Notes under the pieces: generated by a model | Database searches by the model: none | What the model saw: the letters and a program-made list of their open reading frames with translations, nothing else | What the model was told of the DNA's origin: nothing | Origin: Planctomycetaceae bacterium | GTDB lineage: Bacteria > Planctomycetota > Phycisphaerae > Phycisphaerales > SM1A02 | DNA: 64,000 nt | Assembly (NCBI GenBank): GCA_947492385.1 | Contig: CANLMX010000005.1 | Location: forward strand, 1-64,000 | Direction of reading: 5' to 3' | Part shown: positions 1 through 9,133 of the stretch, piece after piece | How positions within the stretch are numbered: the stretch's first letter is position 1 | Layout of the letters: each line of letters opens with the position of its first letter | Program-made: the position numbers and the translations under genes

Positions 1-28
1 GGGAACGCGCCGAACCGAGGTACGAACG

Positions 29-208
29 ATGGCAAAGCGCGCTCTCGACCGCGAATACGTGTGGCTCCAGTGCACGGAGACCGGCGACCTGAACTACCGG
101 ACCGAGATCCGGGTGAAGGGCGGCATCTCCGAGAAGGTGAAGGAGGGTTTCATGAAGTACTCCCCCCGCCTTCGCAAGCACACGCTCCACAAGATCAAGC
201 GCAAGTGA
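29..208 (+). CDS. rpmG: 50S ribosomal protein L33 (Cys-poor form)
   Basis: Reads MAKRALDREYVWLQCTETGDLNYRTEIRVKGG...KYSPRLRKHTLHKIKRK; conserved KYxPRLRKHTLHK end; immediately upstream of tRNA-Trp-secE-nusG. Confidence 0.9.
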   Translation: MAKRALDREYVWLQCTETGDLNYRTEIRVKGGISEKVKEGFMKYSPRLRKHTLHKIKRK

Positions 209-254
209 CGCCGTGGCGCGCAGGGGTCCGCCCCGCGCGCGCACGCCGTTCCAT

Positions 255-327
<73 letters not shown>

Positions 328-379
328 TTTCTGAGGCGGCGCCGGACGGCGCCGCCATCCCCCGACGAAGGAACTCCCC

Positions 380-802
380 ATGGCATCCGAGGCCATCTAC
401 AAGAGCGGGCAGGGCTACTGGACGCGGATCGTCTCCGCGGCCGGCTTCGGCTTGGTGCTGGCGCAGGGCACGTTCTGGATCTGGCAGAAGCTGGGTGCAG
501 GCAGCACCGCGACGGGCAAGTACGTCGCGGCGGCCGTGGCGCTCGCCTTCCTGGGCGGGCTTGGCTCGTTCGCCTTCTGGGCGCTGGGCCGCAACGAGAA
601 GACCGTCGACTTCCTGATCGCCACCGAGGGCGAGATGCGCAAGGTGAACTGGTCGACCCGTCGTGAGGTGATCAATTCGACCGGCGTGGTGATCTTCACC
701 ATGATCGTGATCGCGCTCTTCTGCTTCGTCTGCGACCAGGCGTTCGCCTGGGGGTTCCTGCAGGTCGGCGTGCTCGACGGCAGCGTGCTCGAGAGCGAGT
801 GA
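380..802 (+). CDS. secE: Preprotein translocase subunit SecE
   Basis: E-x-RKVNWSTRREVINST core followed by a TM segment; two extra N-terminal TM segments; directly upstream of nusG. Confidence 0.9.
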   Translation: MASEAIYKSGQGYWTRIVSAAGFGLVLAQGTFWIWQKLGAGSTATGKYVAAAVALAFLGGLGSFAFWALGRNEKTVDFLIATEGEMRKVNWSTRREVINSTGVVIFTMIVIALFCFVCDQAFAWGFLQVGVLDGSVLESE

Positions 803-838
803 ACCACGCCGCGCACCGCGGCAAGAGGCTTCCACACC

Positions 839-1636
839 ATGGACCTGACCAACGAGACCAACGAAGCGACCGACGGCGGCGAGGGCACCACGGTGCGCAC
901 CGACGGCGGCAAGACCCTTGCGCGCGGCCGCGAGGCCCTGGCCCGCATGGCCGGCCCGAAGCTCAGCGACTTCGGCGTCGAGACCGGCAAGGCGCTTGAG
1001 AGCACCCGTCGCGGCAAGAAGGCCGCCGAGCCCGCGCCGGCGCCTGCCGCGCAGGACGAGTCGGAACTCCCGATGTTCCGCGAGGGCTTCAACTGGTTCG
1101 TGCTGCGCGTGGCTTCCAACAAGGAGGACTCGGTCCGCGGCACGCTCCTGCGCAAGGTGCAGATCGAGGGCCTCGAGCGCGCCGTCGGGCGCATCATGGT
1201 CCCGACCGAGAAGACCAAGACGCTCAAGGCCGGCAAGCAGCGCATCACCGAGACCAAGCTCTACCCGGGCTACGTCTTCGTCGAGATGCGGCTGGAAGCC
1301 GATGGACGCATTCCGCAGGACGTGTTCTTCCTGATCAAGGAGACCACCGGCGTTGGCGACTTCGTCGGCACCGCCGGCCGCCCCACGCCGATGGGCCCCG
1401 CTGAGGTCGAGAAGATGCTGTTCGACAGCCGCCCCGCCGAGCAGACCCCGCAGGTCAAGATGGAGTTCGCCGCCGGCGACGCCGTCACGATCCGCGAGGG
1501 CCCGTTCCAGAATTACGAGGGCACGGTCGACAGCACCATCCCCGACAAGGGAATCGTCCGCGTGCTGGTCACGATCTTCGGGCGCCAGGTGCCCGTGGAC
1601 GTCGAATACTGGCAGGTCGCGAAGGCCGGTTCCTGA
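839..1636 (+). CDS. nusG: Transcription termination/antitermination protein NusG
   Basis: NGN domain (NWFVLRVASNKE...KLYPGYVFVEM) and KOW motif (VTIREGPFQNYEGTV); about 75-residue N-terminal extension. Confidence 0.93.
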   Translation: MDLTNETNEATDGGEGTTVRTDGGKTLARGREALARMAGPKLSDFGVETGKALESTRRGKKAAEPAPAPAAQDESELPMFREGFNWFVLRVASNKEDSVRGTLLRKVQIEGLERAVGRIMVPTEKTKTLKAGKQRITETKLYPGYVFVEMRLEADGRIPQDVFFLIKETTGVGDFVGTAGRPTPMGPAEVEKMLFDSRPAEQTPQVKMEFAAGDAVTIREGPFQNYEGTVDSTIPDKGIVRVLVTIFGRQVPVDVEYWQVAKAGS

Positions 1637-1676
1637 GCCGTCGGTGGCGCGGGGCCGGCGGTGCGCGATGCGTCGC

Positions 1677-1682
1677 TAGACT
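1677..1682 (+). promoter_or_regulatory. -10-like TAGACT, 7 nt before ATG 1690 (candidate leaderless promoter)
   Basis: TAGACT-gcgccgc-ATG. Confidence 0.55.
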
Positions 1683-1689
1683 GCGCCGC

Positions 1690-2376
1690 ATGCACTCGGG
1701 CTCCAAGGATCGGATCGGGCCGTCGTTCGTCGCAGCATCGCTTGCCGCGTGCGCCCTCGGCGCCGCGCTGTCGCTTGCCGGCTGTTCCGCCCCGCGCACG
1801 TGGCCGTCGATCACCGGCGAGCAGGGCATCTCGGCTGATGCGCCGCCGCTGCCGCAGGTGGTGATGGACGCCCTGAAGCACGCGCACAAGGAGATCGCAC
1901 CGGGCGCGCCGCTCGTCTACAACCTGCCGCAGGAGATCAACGTGTCGGCGTTCGCGACGTACGAGCGCGGACTGGCGCCCGGCAAGCCCATGTGCCCCGG
2001 GGATCGTGACGTGTGGACGGTGCGCCAGGCGCGCATCGACGGCAGCAAGGCGCAGGTCGACATCGAATACCCGACGCCGGAGGGCATCTACCAGACCGTC
2101 ACCGTGCACCTGGCCGGCGCGACCGCGGGCATCGGCTACAAGCCCGACTACCTGCAGTTCTGGAAGGTGCCCGTGAAGGCGCCGATGTGCCAGACGCCGG
2201 TCGCCGTGGTGGAGCGCGCGTGCGGCGAGGCCGCGGCGACGAAGCTGCGTGCCGAGCGCGAGGCGGCGGGTGCGGCGGCTGCGCAGGCCGCGAGCGCGGG
2301 TGCGGCCAGTGGCGCGGGTGCCACGGCACCGGCCCCACCGAAGGCCACCGCCGGCGCCGACGAGCCGGGCAAGTGA
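1690..2376 (+). CDS. Putative lipoprotein of unknown function
   Basis: N-terminal signal with lipobox LSLAGC. Confidence 0.6.
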   Translation: MHSGSKDRIGPSFVAASLAACALGAALSLAGCSAPRTWPSITGEQGISADAPPLPQVVMDALKHAHKEIAPGAPLVYNLPQEINVSAFATYERGLAPGKPMCPGDRDVWTVRQARIDGSKAQVDIEYPTPEGIYQTVTVHLAGATAGIGYKPDYLQFWKVPVKAPMCQTPVAVVERACGEAAATKLRAEREAAGAAAAQAASAGAASGAGATAPAPPKATAGADEPGK

Positions 2377-2392
2377 TCGCCGCGGCCCCGCG

Positions 2393-3298
2393 ATGAGCCG
2401 CACCGGCGCCAGGATCCGGCCGTCCGAACAGCTCGAGGAATCGCTGCGCGAAGCGCTGCTGGCGGAGATCGACGCAGCCCTGGCGGAGTGCGATCGCCTG
2501 GCCAGCTGGGAGCAGCCCCAGCGGCGCGACGCCGTGCACCAGCTGCGCCGTGCGCTGAAGCGGTTCCGGGCGGGTGCCAGCCTGTGCAAGGGCGCGGTGG
2601 ATGGAGTCGAGGTGAAGGCCGTGCAGGAGGACGTGCGTGCCACGGCCGAGCGGCTCTCGGCGACGCGCGACCGTGACGTGCTGGTCGAGACCATCGGCGG
2701 CGTCGTTCGCATCTTCCCCCCGACCTCGCGCCGGAGCGCACAGGCGATCGCCGTCGCGCTGCTGGCGCCCGACAAGGCGACGACGGCGTCCGCCGACTGG
2801 CACCAGGCCGCCGCGCTCATCCGCGCGCAGCTCGAGGCGATGCGCACGCGCATGCTGGCGGCCGACCTGCGCGCGGTGGCGCCCGACAGCGTGGCCGACG
2901 CCATCGCGAAGCGGTGGCGCCGGGCGCGGCGCGCGGCCGCGGTGCCATGGAACGCCGAGCACCTGGACGCCCTGCACGAGGTGCGCAAGGAGTGCCAGCG
3001 CCTGGCGCTCCAGCTGCACCTGGTGTCACGGCTCGGGCCGCGTGCGCGGCTTGAACGGCTGGCGCGGCGGCTTGGGCGCGTGGTCTCGACGATCGGCGAG
3101 GATCGCGACCTGGGGCTGCTTGAAGGATTGCTGCACGAACGGCGCGGCGAGTTCCCCGATCCGCGGCAGGTGGATGCCATGCTCGCGGAGATCAAGGACC
3201 GGCGCGCGGCGTGCCTGCGTGCGGCCCGCAAGCGTGCGGGGCGCGTGCTCGCGCGCAAGGCGCGCGTGGTGCGGGCGCTTGTGACTCGCGGGCGGTAA
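2393..3298 (+). CDS. CHAD domain-containing protein
   Basis: RRDAVHQLRRALKRFRAG and LHEVRKECQRLALQL: two conserved His/Lys/Arg-rich helices typical of CHAD. Confidence 0.75.
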   Translation: MSRTGARIRPSEQLEESLREALLAEIDAALAECDRLASWEQPQRRDAVHQLRRALKRFRAGASLCKGAVDGVEVKAVQEDVRATAERLSATRDRDVLVETIGGVVRIFPPTSRRSAQAIAVALLAPDKATTASADWHQAAALIRAQLEAMRTRMLAADLRAVAPDSVADAIAKRWRRARRAAAVPWNAEHLDALHEVRKECQRLALQLHLVSRLGPRARLERLARRLGRVVSTIGEDRDLGLLEGLLHERRGEFPDPRQVDAMLAEIKDRRAACLRAARKRAGRVLARKARVVRALVTRGR

Positions 3299-3351
3299 CG
3301 CGGCGCGGGGCGCGGCGCACGCGGGGACGCCGCGGGGCGTGGTCGCCCAAG

Positions 3352-3357
3352 TACCCT
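3352..3357 (+). promoter_or_regulatory. -10-like TACCCT, 9 nt before ATG of proS
   Basis: TACCCT-tgccgcccc-ATG. Confidence 0.5.
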
Positions 3358-3366
3358 TGCCGCCCC

Positions 3367-4902
3367 ATGAGCGGCAAGCAGCAGACGGCCATTACCCCCA
3401 CGCGCGACGAGAACTACGCCGAGTGGTACCAGCAGGTGGTGCGCGCGGGCGACCTGGCCGAGAACAGCCCGGTGCGCGGCTGCATGGTGATCAAGCCCTG
3501 GGGCTACGCCATCTGGGAGAACGTGCAGCGCGTCCTCGACGGCATGTTCAAGGCCACGGGGCACCGCAACGCGTACTTCCCGCTCTTCATCCCGCTCTCG
3601 TTCCTCGAGAAGGAGGCCGCGCACGTCGACGGCTTCGCGAAGGAATGCGCCGTGGTCACGCACCACCGGCTCAAGGCGGGCGCCGACGGGAAGCTGGTCC
3701 CGGACGGCGAGCTCGACGAGCCGCTCATCGTGCGGCCCACCAGCGAGACCATCATCGGCGCCACGTTCGCGAAGTGGGTGCAGAGCTACCGCGACCTTCC
3801 GCTCCTCATCAACCAGTGGGCGAACGTCGTGCGCTGGGAGATGCGCACGCGGCTCTTCCTGCGCACCGCGGAGTTCCTGTGGCAGGAAGGGCACACGGCC
3901 CACGCCACGCGCGAGGAGGCCGAGGACGAGACGATGAAGATGCTCCGCGTGTACGCGGAGTTCGCCGAGGAATGGATGGCGATGCCCGTGATCCAGGGCT
4001 GCAAGACCGAGAGCGAGCGCTTTCCCGGCGCGGTCGACACGTACTGCATCGAGGCCATGATGCAGGACCGCAAGGCCCTGCAGGCCGGCACCAGCCACTT
4101 CCTGGGGCAGAACTTCGCGAAGGCCAGCGAGATCCAGTTCTTGGACGCCGATGGGCAGCAGAAGTTCGCGTGGACGACCAGTTGGGGCGTCAGCACCCGG
4201 CTCATCGGCGCGATGATCATGACGCACTCGGATGACGACGGTCTTGCGGTACCGCCGCGGCTGGCGCCGACGCACGTGGTGATCCTGCCGGTGATGCACA
4301 AGCCCGAGACCGCGGCCGCGGTGCTGGAACACTGCCGCAAGCTGGCCGCGGACCTGCGGTCGCGCACCTTCGCCGGGCGCCCGATCGAGGTCGAGGTGGA
4401 CGCGCGCGACCTGCGCGGCGGCGACAAGATGTGGCAGTGGGTGAAGAAGGGCGTGCCCGTGCGCGTGGAAGTGGGCCCGCGCGACATCGAGCAGGGATCG
4501 GTGTTCGTCGGGCGCCGCGATCGCACCGCCAAGGACAAGCAGTCGATGGCGCGGGACGCGTTCGTCGACGGCGCGGCGTCGCTGCTGCAGGAGATCCAGG
4601 ACGGGATGTTCGCGCGTGCGAAGGCGTACCGCGAGGAACACACGAAGCGCATCGACTCGAAGGCCGAGTTCGAGGCCTTCTTCACGCCCACGCGCGCGGG
4701 CGACGAGAACGCGCCGAGCGAGATCCACGGCGGGTTCGCGCTCAGTCACTTCTGCGGCGACCCCGCGGTCGAGGCGGACGTGAAGAACCGCATGGGCGTC
4801 ACCATCCGCTGCATCCCGCTCGACGCGCCCGAGGAGCAGGGCACGTGCGTGATCACGGGGCGGCCCAGCGCACGCCGGGTGGTGTGGGGCAAGTCCTACT
4901 AA
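3367..4902 (+). CDS. proS: Prolyl-tRNA synthetase, archaeal/eukaryotic-like type
   Basis: Class II aaRS motifs: VRPTSETIIGATFAKWV, RWEMRTRLFLRTAEFLWQEGHTAHA, TSWGVSTRLIGAMIMTHSDDDGLAVPPRLAP. Confidence 0.93.
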   Translation: MSGKQQTAITPTRDENYAEWYQQVVRAGDLAENSPVRGCMVIKPWGYAIWENVQRVLDGMFKATGHRNAYFPLFIPLSFLEKEAAHVDGFAKECAVVTHHRLKAGADGKLVPDGELDEPLIVRPTSETIIGATFAKWVQSYRDLPLLINQWANVVRWEMRTRLFLRTAEFLWQEGHTAHATREEAEDETMKMLRVYAEFAEEWMAMPVIQGCKTESERFPGAVDTYCIEAMMQDRKALQAGTSHFLGQNFAKASEIQFLDADGQQKFAWTTSWGVSTRLIGAMIMTHSDDDGLAVPPRLAPTHVVILPVMHKPETAAAVLEHCRKLAADLRSRTFAGRPIEVEVDARDLRGGDKMWQWVKKGVPVRVEVGPRDIEQGSVFVGRRDRTAKDKQSMARDAFVDGAASLLQEIQDGMFARAKAYREEHTKRIDSKAEFEAFFTPTRAGDENAPSEIHGGFALSHFCGDPAVEADVKNRMGVTIRCIPLDAPEEQGTCVITGRPSARRVVWGKSY

Positions 4903-4996
4903 GGCCCATAACAAGCACCTCAGCGGCCGATTGGCGAGGTTCTCGGGCGCCATGAGCCAGTTTGGGTGCCATTTGCGCCCATCGTGGTGACCGTCG

Positions 4997-5025
4997 CCTT
5001 GCCGCGGAGCGTTGCCGCGGCAGGG
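4997..5025. terminator. Stem-loop downstream of proS / upstream of secreted protein
   Basis: ccttgccgcgg / ccgcggcaggg, 11-bp stem with one T-G, 7-nt loop; no U-tract. Confidence 0.3.
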
Positions 5026-5091
5026 TGAGGGTGTCCTCGGGAATTCTCCTGAGAAACGCCTCCCAAGGCGAACGTGAGAGAGGGAAAGGCC

Positions 5092-5757
5092 ATGCGCGTC
5101 ATCGCGTCTTCGTTCATCGCAGTTGCGGGAATCGCCGTCGTCGCGGCCGTGCCATGTGCGCACGCCGGTCTGGTGAACCCGCTGATCCCGACCTGGGCCG
5201 GACAGGCCAACACGCAGTCGGCGTCGTGGGACACGTTCACGCAGGCTTCGGGCGGCGCGAACCTTCCCGATGCGGGCGGCTCGCCGTTCTCGCTCATGAA
5301 CTTCGGCGCCGCCTCGGCCATCGCAGGCAGCGGCAACATCTACAGCTTCTCCGCGCCGCTCTACATCATGATCATGGGCGGCACGCTCGGTAACGGCCAG
5401 ACGCCGCTGCAGGTGGTCATGAACGTGGCGACGGTCGGCACGCCGATCGCGCCCGCAAGCGTGAAGCTCACCATGTGGGACGCCACGGGCGCCCAGTACG
5501 TGGTTGCCCCGAACGCGAGCGAGGTCCGTTCCGACGTGCCCGCGCCGCAGGGGGGGAGCATCCAGACCATCGCATTCACCTGGAACACGGCCGCGGCGCC
5601 GATCACGGCGAGCGGCTTCCGATTCGAGTTCCTGGCCTCGGGCCCGAGCATGTCGCTCGACGCCGTCCGGCTTGACCTCCAGTACGTGCCCGCGCCCGGC
5701 GCAATGGCACTGCTCGGCATGGCCGCGTTCATCGCGCGCCGGCGGCGCCGCGCATGA
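5092..5757 (+). CDS. Secreted protein with PEP-CTERM-like C-terminal sorting signal
   Basis: Signal peptide MRVIASSFIAVAGIAVVAAVPCAHA and C-term VPAPGAMALLGMAAFIARRRRRA; start chosen at 5092 after purine-rich agaggga. Confidence 0.75.
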   Translation: MRVIASSFIAVAGIAVVAAVPCAHAGLVNPLIPTWAGQANTQSASWDTFTQASGGANLPDAGGSPFSLMNFGAASAIAGSGNIYSFSAPLYIMIMGGTLGNGQTPLQVVMNVATVGTPIAPASVKLTMWDATGAQYVVAPNASEVRSDVPAPQGGSIQTIAFTWNTAAAPITASGFRFEFLASGPSMSLDAVRLDLQYVPAPGAMALLGMAAFIARRRRRA

Positions 5758-5821
5758 CCATGCCCACGAACTTCACCTGAGTTTCGGCTCTCTTTCCTCA
5801 GCCTGGCTCCCTGCCACGCCT

Positions 5822-5857
5822 CCGCCCGACTGCCTCCGTGCAGCGGGCGGTCTTTCA
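5822..5857 (+). terminator. Terminator-like hairpin
   Basis: ccgcccg...cgggcgg followed by tctttca. Confidence 0.5.
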
Positions 5858-5979
5858 TTGGCAGTGGGTGCGTACGACGGCCCGGGCTGCGCCAGGAATC
5901 CGTCTGCTTGCGGAGGGTGGCGATTCGTGGGAACCTCGGGACCGCTTCGCGACTCTCACGCCCCAGAGGAACCCATCCG

Positions 5980-7494
5980 ATGCTCTTCCGACAGATCGAG
6001 GACCCGAAGCTCGCCCAGTACGCCTACCTCGTCGGCTGCCAACGCACCGGCGAGGCCATCGTGTTCGACCCCGAGCGCGACGTGGATCAGTACGTCGATC
6101 TCGCGGCGCGGCATGGGCTGCGGATCGTGGCCGTCGCCGAGACGCACATCCACGCCGACTTCCTGAGCGGGGCGCGCGAGTTGGCCGAGCGCGTGGGTGC
6201 ACACCTCTATCTGAGCGCCGAAGGCGGATCAGACTGGCAGTCGACGTGGGCGAAGCCGTATGCGCACACGCTGCTGCGCGACGGGACCGAGTTCAAGGTG
6301 GGGAACATCTGGTTCCGTGCGCTGCACACGCCCGGGCACACGCCTGAGCACATGTCGTTCCTGGTCACCGACCGGGGTGGCGGCGCCAGCGAGCCGATGG
6401 GCATCATCACCGGCGACTTCGTGTTCGTCGGCGACCTTGGTCGACCGGACCTCCTCGAGAGCGCTGCGGGCGTGCAAGGCATCGCCGAACCGAGCGCGCA
6501 CGCCCTGTGGCGCAGCGCGTCGCGATTCGTGAAGCTGCCGGACCACCTGCAGGTGTGGCCTGCGCATGGCGCAGGAAGCGCGTGCGGCAAGGCGCTGGGT
6601 GCGATCCCGCAGAGCACCGTCGGCTACGAGAAGGCGAACAGCCCCGCGCTGAAGCTGGTGGGCGACGAGTCGGCGTTCGTCAAGGACATCCTGGCGGGCC
6701 AGCCGGAGCCGCCGCTGTATTTCGCGCGGATGAAGGCGCTCAACCGCGATGGCGTGCCGGTGCTCGGTGCGCTGCCCGCGCCGCCGGTGGTGACCGACGT
6801 GGCAACGCATGCGCCCGAGTGGGAGCGTGCCGGCACCGTGGTGGTCGACACGCGTCCGTGGGCTGCGTTCCGCGACGGGCATCTGCCGGGGGCGATCCAT
6901 GCCGTACCCGGAAAGATGTTCCCGATGGTGGTGGGGTCGTACGTGAAGCCCGAGGAACGCATCGTGCTGGTGTGCGAGCCGTCGCGTTCCGAGGAACTGG
7001 TGCGCGACTTGGTGCGCATCGGGTACGACCGCTTTGTGGCCGTGGTGCCGCCTGCGGCGATCGCGGGTGCGCCGCGGCTGGTGCGTTCGCGCGACGTTTC
7101 GGTGCAGGAAGCAAGCGCGTTGCGTGGGGAGTGGTTCACGCTCGACGTTCGCGGATCGGCCGAGCACGCGACGGCGCGGCTGGAAGGGGCACTCAACGTG
7201 CCGTACACGCGGCTGATGCCAAGGCTGGCCGAACTCCCGCGCGACCGGAAGATCCTGGTGCACTGCGCGCTGGGTGGGCGGTCGGCCGCGGCGACGAGCA
7301 TGCTGGAGCGGCTTGGGTTCGAGGTCGCGAACGTGTCCGGTGGGTTCGAGGCGTGGAAGAAGGCCGGGCTGCCGTTGGGCGCGCCGGCGGCGTGCGGCGC
7401 GGCGGCGGTGGGTGCGGCGGTCAGCGCAGGCGCTGGTGCCGGCGCGGGCCCGAGCGGCCGCGGGGGCTGCTGCGGCGGGTCATGCGGTGGATGA
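5980..7494 (+). CDS. MBL-fold metallohydrolase fused to two rhodanese domains (persulfide dioxygenase-like)
   Basis: THIHADFLSGARELAE, HTPGHTPEHMSF, TGDFVFVGDLGRPDL; rhodanese loops VCEPSRSEE and HCALGGRSAAA; C-terminus GRGGCCGGSCGG. Confidence 0.85.
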   Translation: MLFRQIEDPKLAQYAYLVGCQRTGEAIVFDPERDVDQYVDLAARHGLRIVAVAETHIHADFLSGARELAERVGAHLYLSAEGGSDWQSTWAKPYAHTLLRDGTEFKVGNIWFRALHTPGHTPEHMSFLVTDRGGGASEPMGIITGDFVFVGDLGRPDLLESAAGVQGIAEPSAHALWRSASRFVKLPDHLQVWPAHGAGSACGKALGAIPQSTVGYEKANSPALKLVGDESAFVKDILAGQPEPPLYFARMKALNRDGVPVLGALPAPPVVTDVATHAPEWERAGTVVVDTRPWAAFRDGHLPGAIHAVPGKMFPMVVGSYVKPEERIVLVCEPSRSEELVRDLVRIGYDRFVAVVPPAAIAGAPRLVRSRDVSVQEASALRGEWFTLDVRGSAEHATARLEGALNVPYTRLMPRLAELPRDRKILVHCALGGRSAAATSMLERLGFEVANVSGGFEAWKKAGLPLGAPAACGAAAVGAAVSAGAGAGAGPSGRGGCCGGSCGG

Positions 7495-8329
7495 ACTGCT
7501 GATCGAGGTCGCCAGCGGCGTCGCGGTCGGGCTCGGCATGGGGTTGGTCGGCGCGGGCGGCGCGATCTTCACCGTTCCCGTGTTCGGCACGTTGCTGGGT
7601 CATGGCACGAAGGACGCGATCGCCGAGGCATTGGCGGTGACGGGGTGCATCGCGGCCGGGTCGGGCGCGATCGCAGGGGCGCGCGGCTTGGTCGACTGGG
7701 GGCGGGTGGTGTCGTACGGCGCCGCCGGGATCGTGGGCGCGCAGGTGGCGGCACCGATTGCGGTGCGCATGGCCGCGTCGCTGCAGGTGGCGATGTTCGC
7801 GGTGGTCGCGGGCTACGCGGCGTGGCGGATGTGGGGATCGGCGGGTGGCGCGGAGATGGACGCGGGTGCGGCGGGTCATGCGGGCGGGCACGTCGCGCTC
7901 GACGCGGGTCATGGAAGCGCCGAGGGGCGTCGCGCGTGGTGGAAGCCGTACGCGATCGGCGGCGTGATCGGCATGCTCACCAGCCTGCTTGGCGTGGGCG
8001 GCGGGTTCCTGTTGATCCCGGCGCTGGCCGTGCATGAGGGGCTGCCGATGACGCGCGCCGTGGCCACGAGCCTGATGGTGATCGCGATCAATGCGTCAGC
8101 CGGAGTCGCGGGACTCTGGCTCAACGGTGGGCTTGACGCGGGCACGTTCCATGGACGCCCCGTGGCGATCGTGGCGGGATGCGGCGTGGTGGGCAGCATC
8201 GTGGGGGCGGCCATCCAGCGGCGCGTGCCGCAGGCAGCACTGCGTCGCGTGTTCGCCGTGCTGCTGCTGGCGGTGACCGTCGTGATGGTCGTGAAGGTGG
8301 CCCCCGGGGTCATGGTTCACGGGAAATGA
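7487..8329 (+). CDS. TauE/SafE family sulfite exporter-like permease
   Basis: GLGMGLVGAGGAIFTVPVF and GMLTSLLGVGGGFLLIPAL repeats; GTG start overlaps upstream stop by 8 nt. Confidence 0.8.
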   Translation: MDELLIEVASGVAVGLGMGLVGAGGAIFTVPVFGTLLGHGTKDAIAEALAVTGCIAAGSGAIAGARGLVDWGRVVSYGAAGIVGAQVAAPIAVRMAASLQVAMFAVVAGYAAWRMWGSAGGAEMDAGAAGHAGGHVALDAGHGSAEGRRAWWKPYAIGGVIGMLTSLLGVGGGFLLIPALAVHEGLPMTRAVATSLMVIAINASAGVAGLWLNGGLDAGTFHGRPVAIVAGCGVVGSIVGAAIQRRVPQAALRRVFAVLLLAVTVVMVVKVAPGVMVHGK

Positions 8330-8359
8330 CCTCCGGGGCCGCATCCGGGCGTCAAATGA

Positions 8360-8393
8360 AGCGGCGCCCAGCGTCTTTCGACGGGGCGCCGCT
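8360..8393. terminator. Bidirectional terminator-like hairpin between convergent genes
   Basis: agcggcgccc / gggcgccgct, 10-bp perfect stem. Confidence 0.45.
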
Positions 8394-8415
8394 CCTCGTG
8401 GGGGCTGGGATGGGG

Positions 8416-9042
8416 TCAACCGCAGCAGCTGCGGGAGCCCGCGGACGAACAGCCATTCGCACCCGGGGTCGGCCCGGTTGCAGCGGTCGGACGATTCCAC
8501 GGCATCTTCGACAGCATGGTCGCCAAGGCGCAGATCCCGGTGGCACCGGCGAAGAGCAGGCCTGCGCCCATGAAGCCGGTCCCGACCAGAAACCACGGGC
8601 TGACCGTCGCCGCGAGGGCGGTGAACGCAATCAACATGATGCCGACCGTGATCATCACCTGACGCACCAGCGGGATCGGGGCCTTGGCGTTGGTCACGAC
8701 CGGAAGGCCTGCCGACTGCCACCCCATGATCCCGCCTTCGACCACGCACACGTCGGTCCGGCCGGCGCTGCGCAACGCATCCGCCACCTTGCCCGCGCGG
8801 TTCCCCGAGCGGCACAGGATGAGGGCGACCGACCCCGGACGCGCGGCGGGGAAGCCGGACGCGCTGAACGACGAGCTGGGGTGGAGCGCCGCACCCGCGA
8901 CGTGATCGCGGCGGTGCTCGTCCGGTTCGCGGACGTCGATGATGGTGGCTTCCCCCCGCTCGATCATCCGCGCGGCATCGCGCGGCGTCACGCTGCGGGG
9001 GGCGGAAGTCATGGATGCGGAGGAAGCGTTGAGCGTGGTCAT
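8416..9042 (-). CDS. Rhodanese domain protein with DUF2892/YgaP-like membrane domain
   Basis: IIDVREPDEHRRDHVAGA, LILCRSGNRAGKVADAL, then two TM helices; C-term CSSAGSRSCCG. Confidence 0.8.
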   Translation of the reverse strand: MTTLNASSASMTSAPRSVTPRDAARMIERGEATIIDVREPDEHRRDHVAGAALHPSSSFSASGFPAARPGSVALILCRSGNRAGKVADALRSAGRTDVCVVEGGIMGWQSAGLPVVTNAKAPIPLVRQVMITVGIMLIAFTALAATVSPWFLVGTGFMGAGLLFAGATGICALATMLSKMPWNRPTAATGPTPGANGCSSAGSRSCCG

Positions 9043-9048
9043 GTTCAC

Positions 9049-9054
9049 AGGTTA
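9049..9054 (-). promoter_or_regulatory. -10-like TAACCT, 6 nt before ATG 9042
   Basis: TAACCT-gtgaac-ATG on minus strand. Confidence 0.5.
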
Positions 9055-9121
9055 CGAGGCGCCCGCGGCGCCTCGCATGGCCGAAATTCGGCGGAATCTT
9101 CCTTCATTCCTGCACGCGCCA

Positions 9122-9127
9122 TAGCCT
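9122..9127 (+). promoter_or_regulatory. -10-like TAGCCT, 6 nt before ATG 9134
   Basis: TAGCCT-gtgccg-ATG. Confidence 0.55.
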
Positions 9128-9133
9128 GTGCCG

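Noticed and set aside
1513-5163. 1216-aa ORF on the minus strand
   Set aside because: Antisense to nusG, the CHAD gene and proS; low-complexity Arg/Ala/His-rich translation typical of a mirrored frame in very high-GC DNA.
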